From contig KQ482011.1 in the NCBI GenBank assembly GCA_001430745.1, positions 60,028 through 80,082 on the forward strand: a stretch of 20,055 nt of DNA, in the 5' to 3' direction. The notes below the pieces were generated by a model. That model searched no databases and was not told where the DNA came from. It was given only the letters and a program-made list of their open reading frames with translations. Source of the stretch: Auxenochlorella pyrenoidosa (Eukaryota; Chlorophyta; Trebouxiophyceae; Chlorellales; Chlorellaceae). Positions 9,948 to 20,036 of this stretch are shown here, piece by piece; the stretch's first letter is position 1, and each line of letters begins with the position of its first letter. Made by a program: the position numbers and the translations under genes.

Positions 9948-12900
9948 ATGAAGCCGGCCATCCACACCAACTGCGATGTTGTCATCGTGCCGCCGATGGA
10001 GGCGGTGTGGCTCACGGGTCCCGCCTTCACCCTGCACGATGGCCGCGGCTGCCTCAGCTTTGAGGTCAAGGGTGAGGGCAGGACCTTGGCAGCGCTGTAC
10101 TGCTGACGTAGAAGAGCTTTCTTAGGAGGTACCACCCGTCAGCCTCGGGATCCTATGCACACCTGTGCTGCCGTCCCTGTGCTGCCTCGCTCTTTCTCAT
10201 TGAAGTGCCAAACCGCGCTGCAACCCATTCTGCGACCCATTCTGTGCCCTCATTCGCGCAGGCGACAACGATGCAACAGTGCTGCTGAAACAGCAGACCG
10301 GCTCGCGGCGGTGGCAGCACCTGGCCGGCGGCGGCGCAGCGCCCAACGGCCGGACAGCGTCGCCTGTGGAGCAGAACTACACAGTCATCCTGGGCAGCCA
10401 CCGCAACAGCTGCCTCAAGTTTGAAAAGGATGGCGAGCTGTGCTGCATGGTGAGCGGCGGTGCTGCGGGCGGGCAGGCATCCCTCCAGGCTCTGGGCTGC
10501 ATCAGGGCAGCGCTGCCAGGGCCGACAGGTGCCAGGGCCGACAGGTGCCAGGGCCGACAGGTGCCAGGTGCTGCCTGCGTGCCGGCCTGTTGAAGTGGAC
10601 GTGCACTTCAGCTGTCGATGTTGGTGCCGCCGAGGATGCCTCTTCCCCAAGGACCGCACCTGCAGCATGCTCCAGCGCTCGCTTCAGCCTGCCGCCCCTA
10701 GCTGGCTCACTCTCTGGCCCCCTGTGCCTGGCGGCGCCACAGGTGGCCAACCCGCCTGGAGCGGGGCTGAGCAGCAGCACCTTCACCCGCTACTGGATCA
10801 ACTTTGACCGCGGGTGCATCAGCGTGGGGCGGGGGCCCCCGGGCGAGGGCCTTTGCGCCTCTTGGTCCGACCCAGAGCCGATTGGCAACATCCGGTTTGC
10901 GGGTGCGGCGCATGCGTGGTGCCGCCCTCTGTGTCGCCTAGGCGGCCGAGGCTGGGTCCGCTTGCTGTGCAGCCCGGCTTTGAGCGCAGCGCTGGTGCCC
11001 TCCCACGCGCTGCGCACAGCCGGCCCGCTGTGCGCTGGTCAGGCGCTCACCGCCGCGTCGTGCCTGCTTTGCACGCCCCGCGACCTGCAGGCCTCAGCGC
11101 GTGGGACAAGCACGTGGGGTACCGAAACCTGCGCATGCACCCCGCGCTGCAGCCGCCGCCCAGCAGCCCGCCCCCGAAGCAGCAGCGCGCCCATGGCGAC
11201 CTGGCGCAGGCAGCCTGGCAGCAGGCGGAGCAGGGGTGCCTGCCGGCGGCCTCTTGCAGCCCGCACGACTGGCAGCCCGGGGCGCACCAGCCGGCGCTGT
11301 CAGCGGTGCCCAGCCTGCTGGACCTTTGCCAGGCCGAGCTGCTGTCAGGGCTCAGCGTGGGCAGCGTGTGCGAGGTGCTGCAGGTGGCAGACTGCCTGTC
11401 CCCCGTGGTGGATGGCCTGCGCAGGTGGGCTGGACTGTCGAGAGGCAGGAGGGCACGGGCTGGGATGGGTTGGGAGGGGTGGGGTTGAAGCGGGGGGCAC
11501 GTGGGTGCCTAAGGTGCGCATTGTTGTGACCAGTTTGATCCGCTTTGAGCGCACTCCGCTGCCACACCCAGCGTGTGCGCCCCCGGGCGCCCTCCCGCGC
11601 TGCAGCCGAGCCGTGGAGCATGCGGCGCAGCACTTCCAGGCCGTGGTGGCCCAGGACTTGGCCGGCTTCTGCAGCCTGAGCACCGCGTGCCTAGTGGACA
11701 TCCTCTGCTGCGAGTCGCTGGTGGGGAAGTTGCTGCGCTGCCTGGCTGCCTGGCCCGCCTGGGAGGCTGGCGAGCCTTGCGTGGCCGGGGAGGCTGGCAT
11801 TTCGGCATGGTGCAAGCCTCTGCTGCGAGCCTCTGGCGAGGAAATTGGCGCTGCGCACCATGCACGGCCTGGCTGCGCCCTGCCCCTCGTGCTGCAGGAC
11901 TGCCCCGAGAAGGCTGTCTTTGATGCGGCGATGAAGTGGGCGGGCTACGGCCAGGAGGTGGCAGACGACGCCTCGGCCTGCCACCCCATGCAGGCAAGCT
12001 GGCAGGGTGCACCCCAGCATTCGTTTCTTTGACTGTCCGACCCCCCCCACCCCCCACCCCCCGAAAGTCTGAAGCTTCCAGGCAGCCTGCAGGTGCCACG
12101 CACATGTCGTGCGGCAGCGCCCGGTCCCTTGGCAGGCGATAACTGTGTGATGGGCCTGCCTCCTGCGCTGAGCTGGCCTGTTTGACACAAGTAATACTTG
12201 CTGTGTTTGGGCCTGCGCAGGACTTGGAGCAGCTGCTGCCGTGCATCCGCTTCCCGCTGATGCGGGATGGCGAGCTGGACATGGTCAGGTGAGGCCAGCT
12301 TTTGGCCCTGGCCTGTTGGTGCACTGCTCTCCTGTGGCTTGCCAGGTGTTTCCCCCTCTGCTCTGAGGCATACCCAAAGTTCGAGCTGCCCAGGGAGCAC
12401 GCAGCGCCGCTGGTGCGTGCACACGCGCCGATGCCTGCCCGGGCCCTCCCCATGCAGGCAGCATGCCATGTGGGGGCGAAGCAGCCTGCTGCGAGAGCTG
12501 CACCAGGAGGCACTTGATGCACGCCGCGAGGAGGAGGCGGGGGGGGCGCAGCACTCGCCGCGCGGCGGCGCGGCCGCCCGCCGCGGCGCTGTCTCGCTGC
12601 TGCACGACGCGCGCCACGTGCGGGCGCTGACCCACAGCGAGCGCCTGGCCTCCAGCCGCTTCCAGGTGGGCTTGGGCGGCCCTCGCTCCTGGGCACATGC
12701 ACGGCCATCAGCCCAAGGCCAGGCCTTCCTTTGCCAGCATTGTAGTGTGGAGCTGCCTGCCGCTGCCCGCCCGGCTCATGCCTAATGGACGCACACCAAG
12801 CCGCAGCAGCGCTGGCTACTAAGATGTGAACAACGGCAATGCCCCTGCAGATGCGGCGCGCCCCCGGCTGCACCGAGCTGATCTACATGTTTGATGGCGA

Positions 12901-14466
12901 CCGCAACGGGGTGTGCTGGCACCTGGGCACCTGCGGCGGCACGCAGCCCTGGGTCAACCCGGTGCTCGCCGGGCGCCTGCAGGTGGGCTGGCAGCAGTGC
13001 CCGGGGCGCCGGGGCGTGGGCCGGTGCACGTCAGCAGGGCTGCGGAACGCGCGCAGCAGCTGCGCTCAGGCCCCCCCTTGTGAGGCCCGGTCACCTCCTC
13101 TGTGGGAGGCCCAGGGCAGGCCCCATGCCTGCTGGTCCATGCCCGGAGCTCAGAGCTCGGGGCTCGGATGAATGACGCCCGAGAGGTCCTTCTCCCGCAC
13201 CCACTGCCTGTGCTCTGCTTGCCCTCCGCGCCCCCGCCTTGACCGCCCACCCCACCCACCCACCCACCCCTCCCCCGCGGCAGGTCCGCGCCAGCAGCCC
13301 GGCCTGCCGGTCAACCGACCCCCGCACCGTGGTGGGCCACAACTTTGCGCGCTGCAACTTTGCGGGGCCGCGCATGGAGGATGGCCAGCCCGCCAGGTGC
13401 GGGGGCCTGCGTGCCGGGCCCCAGCAGGATGACAATAGGCAAGCCCCTGCCCCGACGCCTGCTGCCTGGCCTGCTGCCTGGCGATGCGCCGCCGGCCTGC
13501 CTGCTTGCCAGTGTCCGGCTCTCTGTGGAGCTTGACGGGTGCCACCCCCCCCCCCACCCAACACACACACACACTGCCGCCTGCCGCCGCAGCTGGTGGG
13601 TGCTGGACCTGGGCCCGGAGCACCAGCTGATCTGCAACTACTACACGCTGCGTCACGACGGCTCGGCCGACTTTTTGCGCAGCTGGGTGCTGCAGGTGGG
13701 GCGCCCGCCAGCCCGGCCAGCTGCAGCCGGGCCAGGCGCAGCGCCTGCCGCTGGATTGATGCCTGCCCGCACCTTTTCCCCACGCAGCCTGCCCGCACCT
13801 GCTCTCCCAACAAGCATTGAATCAGGGGGAGGCCTTGATGCCTGGCCTGGCCCAGCAAGCACTGTGCCAGTCTGCGTGCCAGCGCCGCGGCTGCCGCCCC
13901 AGCCGCCCCTTTTCGCCCTCGCGCTCCCACATCGCCCTTGCGCCCCCACGTTGCGCAGGGCTCCAACGACGGTGACAGCTGGGCCGACCTGCGGCGCCAC
14001 CTGGGCGACCGCACGCTGTGCAAGGCGGGGCAGTACGCCAGCTGGCCGGTGGCCGGCCACGCCGCCGCGGTACCGTACCGCTACTTCCGCCTGCTCCAGG
14101 TGGCGCCCAACCCGGAGGCCGCCAACCCCCGCCACGTCTGCCTGTCCTTCTGGGAGCTCTATGGTGGGCCTCTGGGAGCGGGGCAAGCCCAGCAGGGCTA
14201 GCGATGTGGGCGGGGCGGGGCGAGCGTGGCGGGCCAGCAGCCGAAACAGAACGCGCGCACTTTGCACGAGCAGCAACGTACCCTGTTTGATCTGCGGGGG
14301 TGCGTGCTCGGCCCGACTGTGCTGCGGCTCAGCCAGGCCGGCCGCCTCCTCGCGTGTTCCCCGTGCAGGCTATCTGTACCAGCGCAAGCAGGAGGAGGGC
14401 CATCTGCAGGAAGAGCAGAAGGCCCTGCACAGCCCGGGCCCCACCTGCCGCTTCACCAGCAACTGA
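9948..14466 (+). CDS. Multidomain protein: FAMeT-like domain + BACK-like region + F5/8 type C-like domain
   Basis: Thirteen exons: 9948-10071, 10262-10449, 10743-10902, 11091-11424, 11606-11720, 11898-11993, 12221-12288, 12458-12665, 12851-12982, 13284-13396, 13593-13695, 13959-14163, 14369-14466; 1944 nt, 647 aa plus stop, all phases consistent. Residues about 5-175 resemble the farnesoic acid O-methyltransferase (Methyltransf_FA) fold, with TRYWINFDRGCISVGRG and GLSAWDKHVGYRNL. Residues about 225-365 look like the tail of a BTB followed by BACK (VCEVLQVADCL, AVFDAAMKWAGYG, LLPCIRFPLM); a full BTB core is not visible. Residues about 440-618 resemble an F5/8 type C/discoidin-like domain (LIYMFDGDRNGVCW, WWVLDLGPEHQLICNYYTLR, LSFWELYGYLYQRK). 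BACK and F5/8 C pairings suggest a ubiquitin ligase adaptor or scaffold, but no enzyme activity is claimed. Intron 6 uses a GC donor (11994). An upstream in-frame Met at 9795 is an alternative start. Confidence 0.85.
10515..10568 (+). repeat. 16-bp tandem repeat in intron 2 of gene 4
   Basis: About 3.4 near-perfect copies of GCCAGGGCCGACAGGT. Each unit carries CAGGTGCC at the junction, which resembles both an acceptor (CAG) and a donor (GTG). It lies inside the intron 10450-10742 and is not in the coding model. Confidence 0.85.
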
Positions 14467-15388
14467 CTGATGCCCACGGGGGCTTCCCCTTGACAGAAGC
14501 TCACGAGTCCTGCCCATGCACGCAGCAGGGCAGCCTTGACCACCCAGCCGTGCTGGCCTTGTTGCTCGCCGGTCACACAAAACAAGCGCAGTGCACGCCT
14601 TGCATGCCAGCCTACTGCTGGCAGGAGTTTTCCTTTCCACGCAATACCTTCCCGCCATCCTGGCTGCGAGCCTGCCCTACTCTTGCATGCCAGCCCATTT
14701 TCAGCCAACTCATGCCTCACCATGCCAACTCATGCATGCCCGCAGTACCAACCCATGGTGGCAAGCCACCCCCTGGATACCTCTGCCTTTTCTCAGGCGC
14801 TCTACTCTCCCCAACCGATTGCAGTCTGCACGCCTCTACCTCCGTATCAACTATGCTCTTCTACCCCCCTTTCAACGTCACGCATGCCTCCTGCCTGGCT
14901 GCGTTGCGGCACAAGCCATCACTTCCAGTGCCTCTACTCAGTCGGTGTGCCACAATGGATCCTTCTGCCGTGTGTTGACGCATCGACCGCCGGCGATACC
15001 GCCCACACTTGTTGCCTTGAAGCTGTGCCAATGTGCAACTCACAGAGCTGCACGTTTTCTTTACAATGTGGCGAGCACATGAAACGGGGCAGGACCAAAG
15101 TTTGGGAGCAGCAAAGCATGGAGGAGCATGACGGCAATGGCTGCGACGTGGCAACAGCAAGCAGAGCACACAGCAGAGAGCATGGGTGGCAAGGGGCACG
15201 AAGAACAGTGCGGTCAGGAGGGGTAAGTACTACAGGAGTGGTGTGAGCAGAGTAGGCATGGGTACAGGGCGACACGGTGCCAGCAGGGCTAGGGGGAGGC
15301 GGATCGCCAGCCAGGCGACAATCAGGCGTCCTCGCGCAGTAGACGGCGATCGTGCACTGTAGCAGCGGCTGGCAGATGCGCAGCGCGA
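14467..15388. other. Convergent intergenic region (3' UTRs of gene 4 and elongin C)
   Basis: About 920 bp between two facing stop codons, expected to hold two 3' UTRs. From 14515 to 14760 the plus strand repeats short CATGC/CATGCC words many times (for example near 14516, 14603, 14686, 14712, 14721 and 14733). No exon, RNA gene or mobile element is recognised. Confidence 0.5.
15061..15065 (-). terminator. Candidate TGTAA poly(A) signal for elongin C
   Basis: Minus-strand TGTAA about 325 nt downstream of the elongin C stop at 15389, in the expected range for an algal 3' UTR. It is a short motif with only positional support. Confidence 0.35.
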
Positions 15389-16149
15389 TCACGTGTCGAG
15401 ATAGTTTGCCGCCATGAGCAGCTCTAACGCCATCTCTGGCGCCACCTTGAACTCGGGGATGTTCTTGCTGGCTGTGTTGGCGTAGCGCAGCTGCGGCGGC
15501 AGAGGAGACGCACGCATCATGCCAGATGATGCGCCAAAAGCAGCAGCGCGCGGTGAGCACTGCCATGCACCAGTGATAGGGGCGCATGGGGCAGGAGCAG
15601 GACCTCTGGTGCGATGCAGGTTGCGGCAGGCAAGCGTGCTAGGCGAGCTCCGATGCAGGTTGCGTGCGGGCGAGCTCCTCACTCGCTGCTCCGAAACCGG
15701 CTGCTTGCTCATCCGCGCACCTTGAAGTAAAAGTACTTGCACACGACCTCCAGCACAGGGGTAGAGATTTCTGGGAAGCGTATCTCACCCAGCTCGTTCT
15801 CGATGAAGTTGCCTGCAGGCAGCGGAGAACGCAGGAGGCTCGTCTGCGGCGGCGGCGACAACGGCGGCAGCGGTGGGCGCAGCAGGGAAGCTGGGGCATC
15901 TGGGCGGCAGCAACAGCGGCATTGGTGAGAAGCAACATTTCACCAGAAGCAACACAGCAAGGGCCTCTTGAGCGCGAGTTCAGCAACCAGGGTTGCGGAG
16001 TGGGCCTCCCAGCCATGTCGATCAGCGCACAACGCACCCTGTGAGCTTAGCATGTTCTTGATCGTGTTGGAGACGCAGGCGGCGTCATGGTCGACAATGA
16101 ACTCAAAGCCCTCGGCGCTGATCAGCTTCACCGCCTTCTTCTCCGACAT
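15389..16149 (-). CDS. ELOC: Elongin C
   Basis: Elongin C is a small protein with a SKP1/BTB fold. With elongin B it bridges substrate receptors to cullin ubiquitin ligases, and it can also be part of the elongin transcription elongation complex. Exons: 16149-16038, 15812-15721, 15490-15389; 306 nt, 101 aa plus stop, with phases 1 and 0 matching at the two introns. Nearly the whole family sequence is visible: VKLISAEGFEFIVDHDAACV at the N-terminus, NFIENELGEIRFPEI and VLEVVCKYFYFKLRY in the middle, and IPEFKVAPEMALELLMAANY ending in LDT. Its length matches other elongin C proteins (about 100-112 aa). The start at 16149 (MSEKK) fits the family; a longer in-frame start at 16374 would overlap gene 6 and is unlikely. 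The gene is divergent from the dynein assembly factor gene 137 bp away. Confidence 0.95.
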
Positions 16150-16286
16150 GGTGAGCGATGGATGCGCGCCCGGCAGAGGGAGGGCTGTGAGGTCCCAGCA
16201 ACAGTGATTTGCCTGCTGAGCTGAGTTGACCGCAGGTTTTAGGGCGCCGATCTCTCTCCCGCGCTGCTCCGCAGCCCCTCGACACC
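16150..16286. promoter_or_regulatory. Compact bidirectional promoter region, elongin C / DNAAF1
   Basis: Only 137 bp separate the start codons of elongin C (minus) and the dynein assembly factor (plus). Both leaders and core promoters must fit here or overlap the first exons. No TATA-like element is obvious. A shared promoter is inferred from spacing alone. Confidence 0.45.
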
Positions 16287-18300
16287 ATGCAGATGGATGG
16301 CTCCGCGCTGCAGGCGCTGTGCAAGCAGCACCGCCTGTACCAGACCCCAGCGTTGAACGACAAGCTGTATGCAAACTTCCGCGGCTTCACCTCCCTGGGG
16401 GCGCTGGAGCCCTACACCGGCCTGCGCGCCCTGTTCCTGGAAGGCAACGCTCTGACCAGCACTGATGGGCTGCCGCCGCTGCCGGAGCTGCGGTGCCTGT
16501 GAGCTGCGGCGGGATGGGCGGCACCTCGGTCGATGCTTACCGAAAGCGATGTGCCGCTGTTCTGAACATCAATGCGGGCAGAGCGCTGTCATGAGAGATC
16601 TTAAATAATGCAAAGGGCCCGCCCCAGCCACAAAGCCGCGTGACATCCCTCGGCCTCCCTCCCCGGCCCTGTCCTGTGCAGCTTCCTGCAGCAAAACATG
16701 CTGACGTCTGTGTCGGCCGCTCTGGCGGCGCTGCCGCAGCTCGACACCCTCAACCTGAGCGGCAACGCGTTGGAGGACCTGGGGGGGCTGGCGGGGTGCG
16801 CCGCGCTGCGCACGCTGCAGGCGGCAGACAACCAGCTGGCCAGCACCGCCGCGGTCGCGCCGCTGGCGTCCTGCGCCGCCCTCGAGTCGCTCGACCTGCA
16901 GAACAACAAGCTGGAGGACGGCCCTGCGGTGCTGGAGGCGCTGGCGCGGCTGCCCAGCCTCAAGTGCCTCTACCTGCGGGGCAACCCGCTGGTGTCCAGC
17001 CTGCGCAGCTACCGCAAGGCAGTCGTCTCCTCGCTGCCGGGCCTCACCTACCTGGACGACCGCCCAGTGTTCGAGGTGGAGCGGCTGTGTGCAGAGGCCT
17101 GGTGGGTGCTCAGCGGCGCGGAGCGGGCCGCCGCCGGGCGTCTCCCTGCCTGCTCACGACTTGCCAGCACCTGGGCACTTTGCTGGTTTCGATGCACCTG
17201 TTGCTGCCTTGGCCGCTCACTGGCAGAGAGATGGGAACCGCTGTGGTGCAGGGCAAAGGGCGGGCTGGAGGCAGAGCGGGAGGCGCGGGCTGCCTACCTG
17301 GAGCGGCAGCAGGAGGCAGAGAAGCGGCGGGTGCAGGCCCTTCAAGAGATCCGAGAGGCCGGGTGGCGAAAGGTGCGCGCGGCCTTTGGTTTTCTGTTAC
17401 CACAACAGGAGGCAATACGAGGCAGCGCTGGGGGGCGCAGTCTTGCTACCTGCCTCCTGCCTTCCTGCATGGTGACTGCCTCAGGCTGCGCTCAAGTGCC
17501 ATTGCCGCATGCCTCGTCCGCCCCCTGCAGCGCCGTGAAGCGCTGGGCCTGCCGCTTGAAGGGGGCGACCCAGATTTGGAAGGCCTGCCTCTTGAAAGGC
17601 AGCCTGGAGAGGAGCCGGCCGAGGAGAAGGAGCCTCTAGAGCTGAAGGCGGCACGCAAGCGGCTGGCAGAGTGTGCTGCTGCCAAGCAGGCACGCCTGGC
17701 GCAGCATGCAGGACAAAAGGAGCAGCAGCTGCCTGGTGCGGCTGGGCAGCAGAAACTCAGGGCATGCCTGTGGTCGCCCCTGCAGATGTCTCTGTTGGTA
17801 ACTGTGGTGCTTGCGGCATCGCAGACCTGCCATTTGCTCCACGTCACTGCCATGCAACTAACACTGAAACCTCTGACTTCCTTGCCGCAGCACCAGCCAA
17901 CGCAGAAGATGCGCCAGGTCTGGTTGAGGAACGCCGGGCAGACAAGGCAGCACTGCTAGCAGAAACGTATTTCTGCAGTGAGGGCAACGGCACGGGTGCT
18001 GCCGTGCCTGTGCGCTCTCCGCCAGTTGCAGAAGCTGCGCTTTCCGCCAGTTGCAGCGCCAGTTTTGACGGCAGCAGCACCAAAGAAGACGTGGACGTGC
18101 CCCAAGCAGCCATCACAGTGGTCGTGGCATATGCTCCGTGTGCCGAGCAGGCAGAGGAGCCTCTGGCAGAGCGTATGGAGGATGCAGGCACAGCAGCTGT
18201 CGCACCAACCCAGGCTCCTCCCGACGTGGTCTCTGCCTCGCCCAGCGTGGCTGCCTTCTGCCCAGATGAGGATGAAGACTGCCTGGCAGAGCTCGACTGA
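16287..18300 (+). CDS. DNAAF1: Dynein axonemal assembly factor 1 (ODA7/LRRC50-type LRR protein)
   Basis: DNAAF1/ODA7 acts in the cytoplasm to pre-assemble dynein arms of motile cilia and flagella. Exons: 16287-16498, 16682-17101, 17252-17372, 17531-17735, 17891-18300; 1368 nt, 455 aa plus stop. The N-terminus matches the family closely: [20 protein letters not shown] (about residues 10-29), then leucine-rich repeats with [41 protein letters not shown] and [11 protein letters not shown]. The LRR cap follows as [20 protein letters not shown] and then [15 protein letters not shown] across the exon 2/3 junction. Residues 215-251 are a charged helix, probably coiled coil. The acidic, alanine-rich C-terminus (about 300-455, ending [11 protein letters not shown]) is less conserved. 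The exon 4/5 junction is the least certain; unspliced, the frame would end at 17959. Length is close to Chlamydomonas ODA7. Confidence 0.9.
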
Positions 18301-19294
18301 CCGGTTGGATATGCAGACAAGGCGCGTGCTGTTTGCTTCATCTTTTCACCAACGACATGGCCTGCCAGTCTGCCCAACGTATGCGCTCTATGGTTCTACT
18401 TCTAGCTCAAATTGAGTGACGCCGCAGTGCTTACAAACCAATGCGCAGTGGTACTAGTACAAAAGGAGTGCGGGCTGTTCATGTGCACTTGAAGATGGGA
18501 AGGGGAGTGGGCGCACGCAACAAGCGGAAAAGAATCGAAGCGCAAGTGCTGTTCCATGGCACGGCTGTTCGCCGTGGCTCCGGCTGCAGTGTCGAGTGAT
18601 GGCAGGCAGGAAGGGGAGCAGGGTAGAGAGCGGGAGAGAAGCGGGCGCACGCAGGGCAGTGGCATGGCAGCCTGCTTCAACTGCATTCGACGGGTGAGGG
18701 CAAGTGGCACAAGCGTGTGTGCGTGCTTCATGGCACAGGGTTGGGGAGGGGCGAGGCGTTGGGCGCAGGTTTGCATCGGCAAATTGCGCGCGTGCGGGAA
18801 TCAGTCAGCGTGAACAGATTGACAGATTGGACAGATCTGGGACCGCGCGGGGGGCGGGCCAGTACACGGGTGGTGGGCGCACAAGGCAAGGGATTTGGGG
18901 CAAGCGATGCGAGGATGGGCACAGGCTTGCGGGCGGGGGTGCGTGGGGGGGAATGGAGCCACGACCAGAGCGATGAGGGTGCAAAGTGCTGCGAGGTTGC
19001 GAGCGTGGGCCAAGGCGGGGGGAAGCTGGGCTGCTGCCAATCAGGCTGCCTGCCACAAATGGTTCCTTTCAGTTTGCCAAACAGCAGAGGATACCTAACA
19101 AACCTACGGGCGGGTGGGAGGGGGGGGGTGGAGTGCAGGGCCAGGGGCTGGCGGGGAGCAAGCAGGTTTCCTACGGCCTAGCTGCAGAGGTGACGGGACA
19201 GTTGGGTTTGCGGGCGCTGCGCGGTGCGCGCGCGCATTACGACGCCTCCTGCGCGGGCCAGGCCCGACCCGGGGCCTGGCCGCGTGGCGGGGGC
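18301..19294. other. Convergent intergenic region (3' UTRs of DNAAF1 and gene 7)
   Basis: About 1 kb between two facing stop codons. It holds G-rich stretches on the plus strand (for example 18845-18955 and 19111-19130) and a minus-strand TGTAA at 18435-18431 that could serve gene 7, although it is about 860 nt from that stop. I find no supported exon, RNA gene or repeat family. Confidence 0.45.
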
Positions 19295-20010
19295 TCAGGG
19301 CCTGCCGCCCTGAGGGGGGCTCTGCCCCGACGTGGAGGCTCCAACTATGATGTTGCGGAACAAGCCCTTGAAGCCGTGGACAGCTGTGCCGGAGCCGAGG
19401 GTGGGCTGCCGCTCCAGGGCGTGCTGGCGCTCGGCTGTGGGCCGGCGCTCCAGGGCTGCCTGCGGGTGCTGCGCCTCCTTCTGCCCTGCTGCAGCGTGCC
19501 CTTGCGGCCCAGCCTGCGACGCGGCGGCAGCAGCCGCTGCCGCAGCAGCTGTGGCGGTGCCGCAGCCCATGCTGCCCGTGCTGCTGCTGAGGTTGCTGCT
19601 GCCGCGGGCCAGGCCCGACTGCTGGCGGCGCACGCCGGGCACGCTCACGTAAAAGTCTGGCTCGTCGTCCTTCTGCGCAGCAGGAGCCAAGGGTGGTGGC
19701 GCGCCATCAGCGCTCGCTGGATCCGCAAGTTGCAGGCGGCACGCCGGCCGCTGGTCATTACAGAGGCCACCAACGTGGCAGCCCGCCCCCCCTGCGCCTT
19801 GACCGGAGGACCCTGCCCCAGTGCACATGCAGGCAGCAGGCCGAGCGGCGCGCACCTGCGCCGCCAGCGCCTGCTGCGCCGCCAGCGCTCGGTACGAGGA
19901 TGAGCGATACGAGGCAGACCCCCACTGGATGGGCGTGACGGTGGCAGAGGAGGTGGCGCGCGACGACGAGGGGAAGGGCGAGTGCAGGGACTTGGCCGGG
20001 GAGCGGAACT
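19295..20010 (-). CDS. Unrecognised low-complexity protein, C-terminal two exons (5' end outside window)
   Basis: Two exons join in phase: 20010-19856 (starting mid-codon after a TGTGCAG acceptor) and 19672-19295, ending at TGA. They give 177 residues of C-terminus. The first exon reads FRSPAKSLHSPF...TPIQWGSASYRSSSYRALAA and the second KDDEPDFYVSVPGVRRQQSG. An alanine run, Gln/Arg/Glu-rich sequence and GFKGLFRNIIVGAS near the end follow. Ser, Ala and Gln dominate, so most of this tail is likely disordered; only DEPDFYVSVPGVRR and GFKGLFRNIIVG look ordered. I do not recognise the family. The exon call rests on matching splice signals and phase plus a long in-frame stretch. Upstream exons lie beyond 20055 or past the poly-G tract. 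Confidence 0.6.
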
Positions 20011-20019
20011 CTGCACAGT

Positions 20020-20036
20020 GGGGGGGGGGGGGGGGG
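20020..20036. repeat. G17 homopolymer next to gene 7 acceptor
   Basis: Seventeen consecutive G on the plus strand, read as C17 on the minus strand just before the acceptor ACTGTGCAG at 20019-20011. It may act as the polypyrimidine tract of that intron. Such runs are also prone to assembly error. Confidence 0.8.

Noticed and set aside
10440..12032. 530-codon open frame on plus
   Set aside because: It runs through introns of gene 4 and coincides with the true frame only in part. Family similarity breaks at each splice site and resumes after splicing, so it is not a single exon.
11509..12873. 454-codon open frame on minus
   Set aside because: It lies antisense to several confirmed exons of gene 4 and has low-complexity Arg/Pro/Ala-rich composition. 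High GC makes stop codons rare on the opposite strand.
13541..13576. C-rich and (CA)n tract, considered as a separate repeat element
   Set aside because: It sits directly upstream of the acceptor at 13591-13592 and is better explained as the polypyrimidine part of that intron, like the C-rich stretch at 13240-13277.
13091..14023. 310-codon open frame on minus
   Set aside because: Antisense to F5/8 C-like exons of gene 4, with biased composition and no family match.
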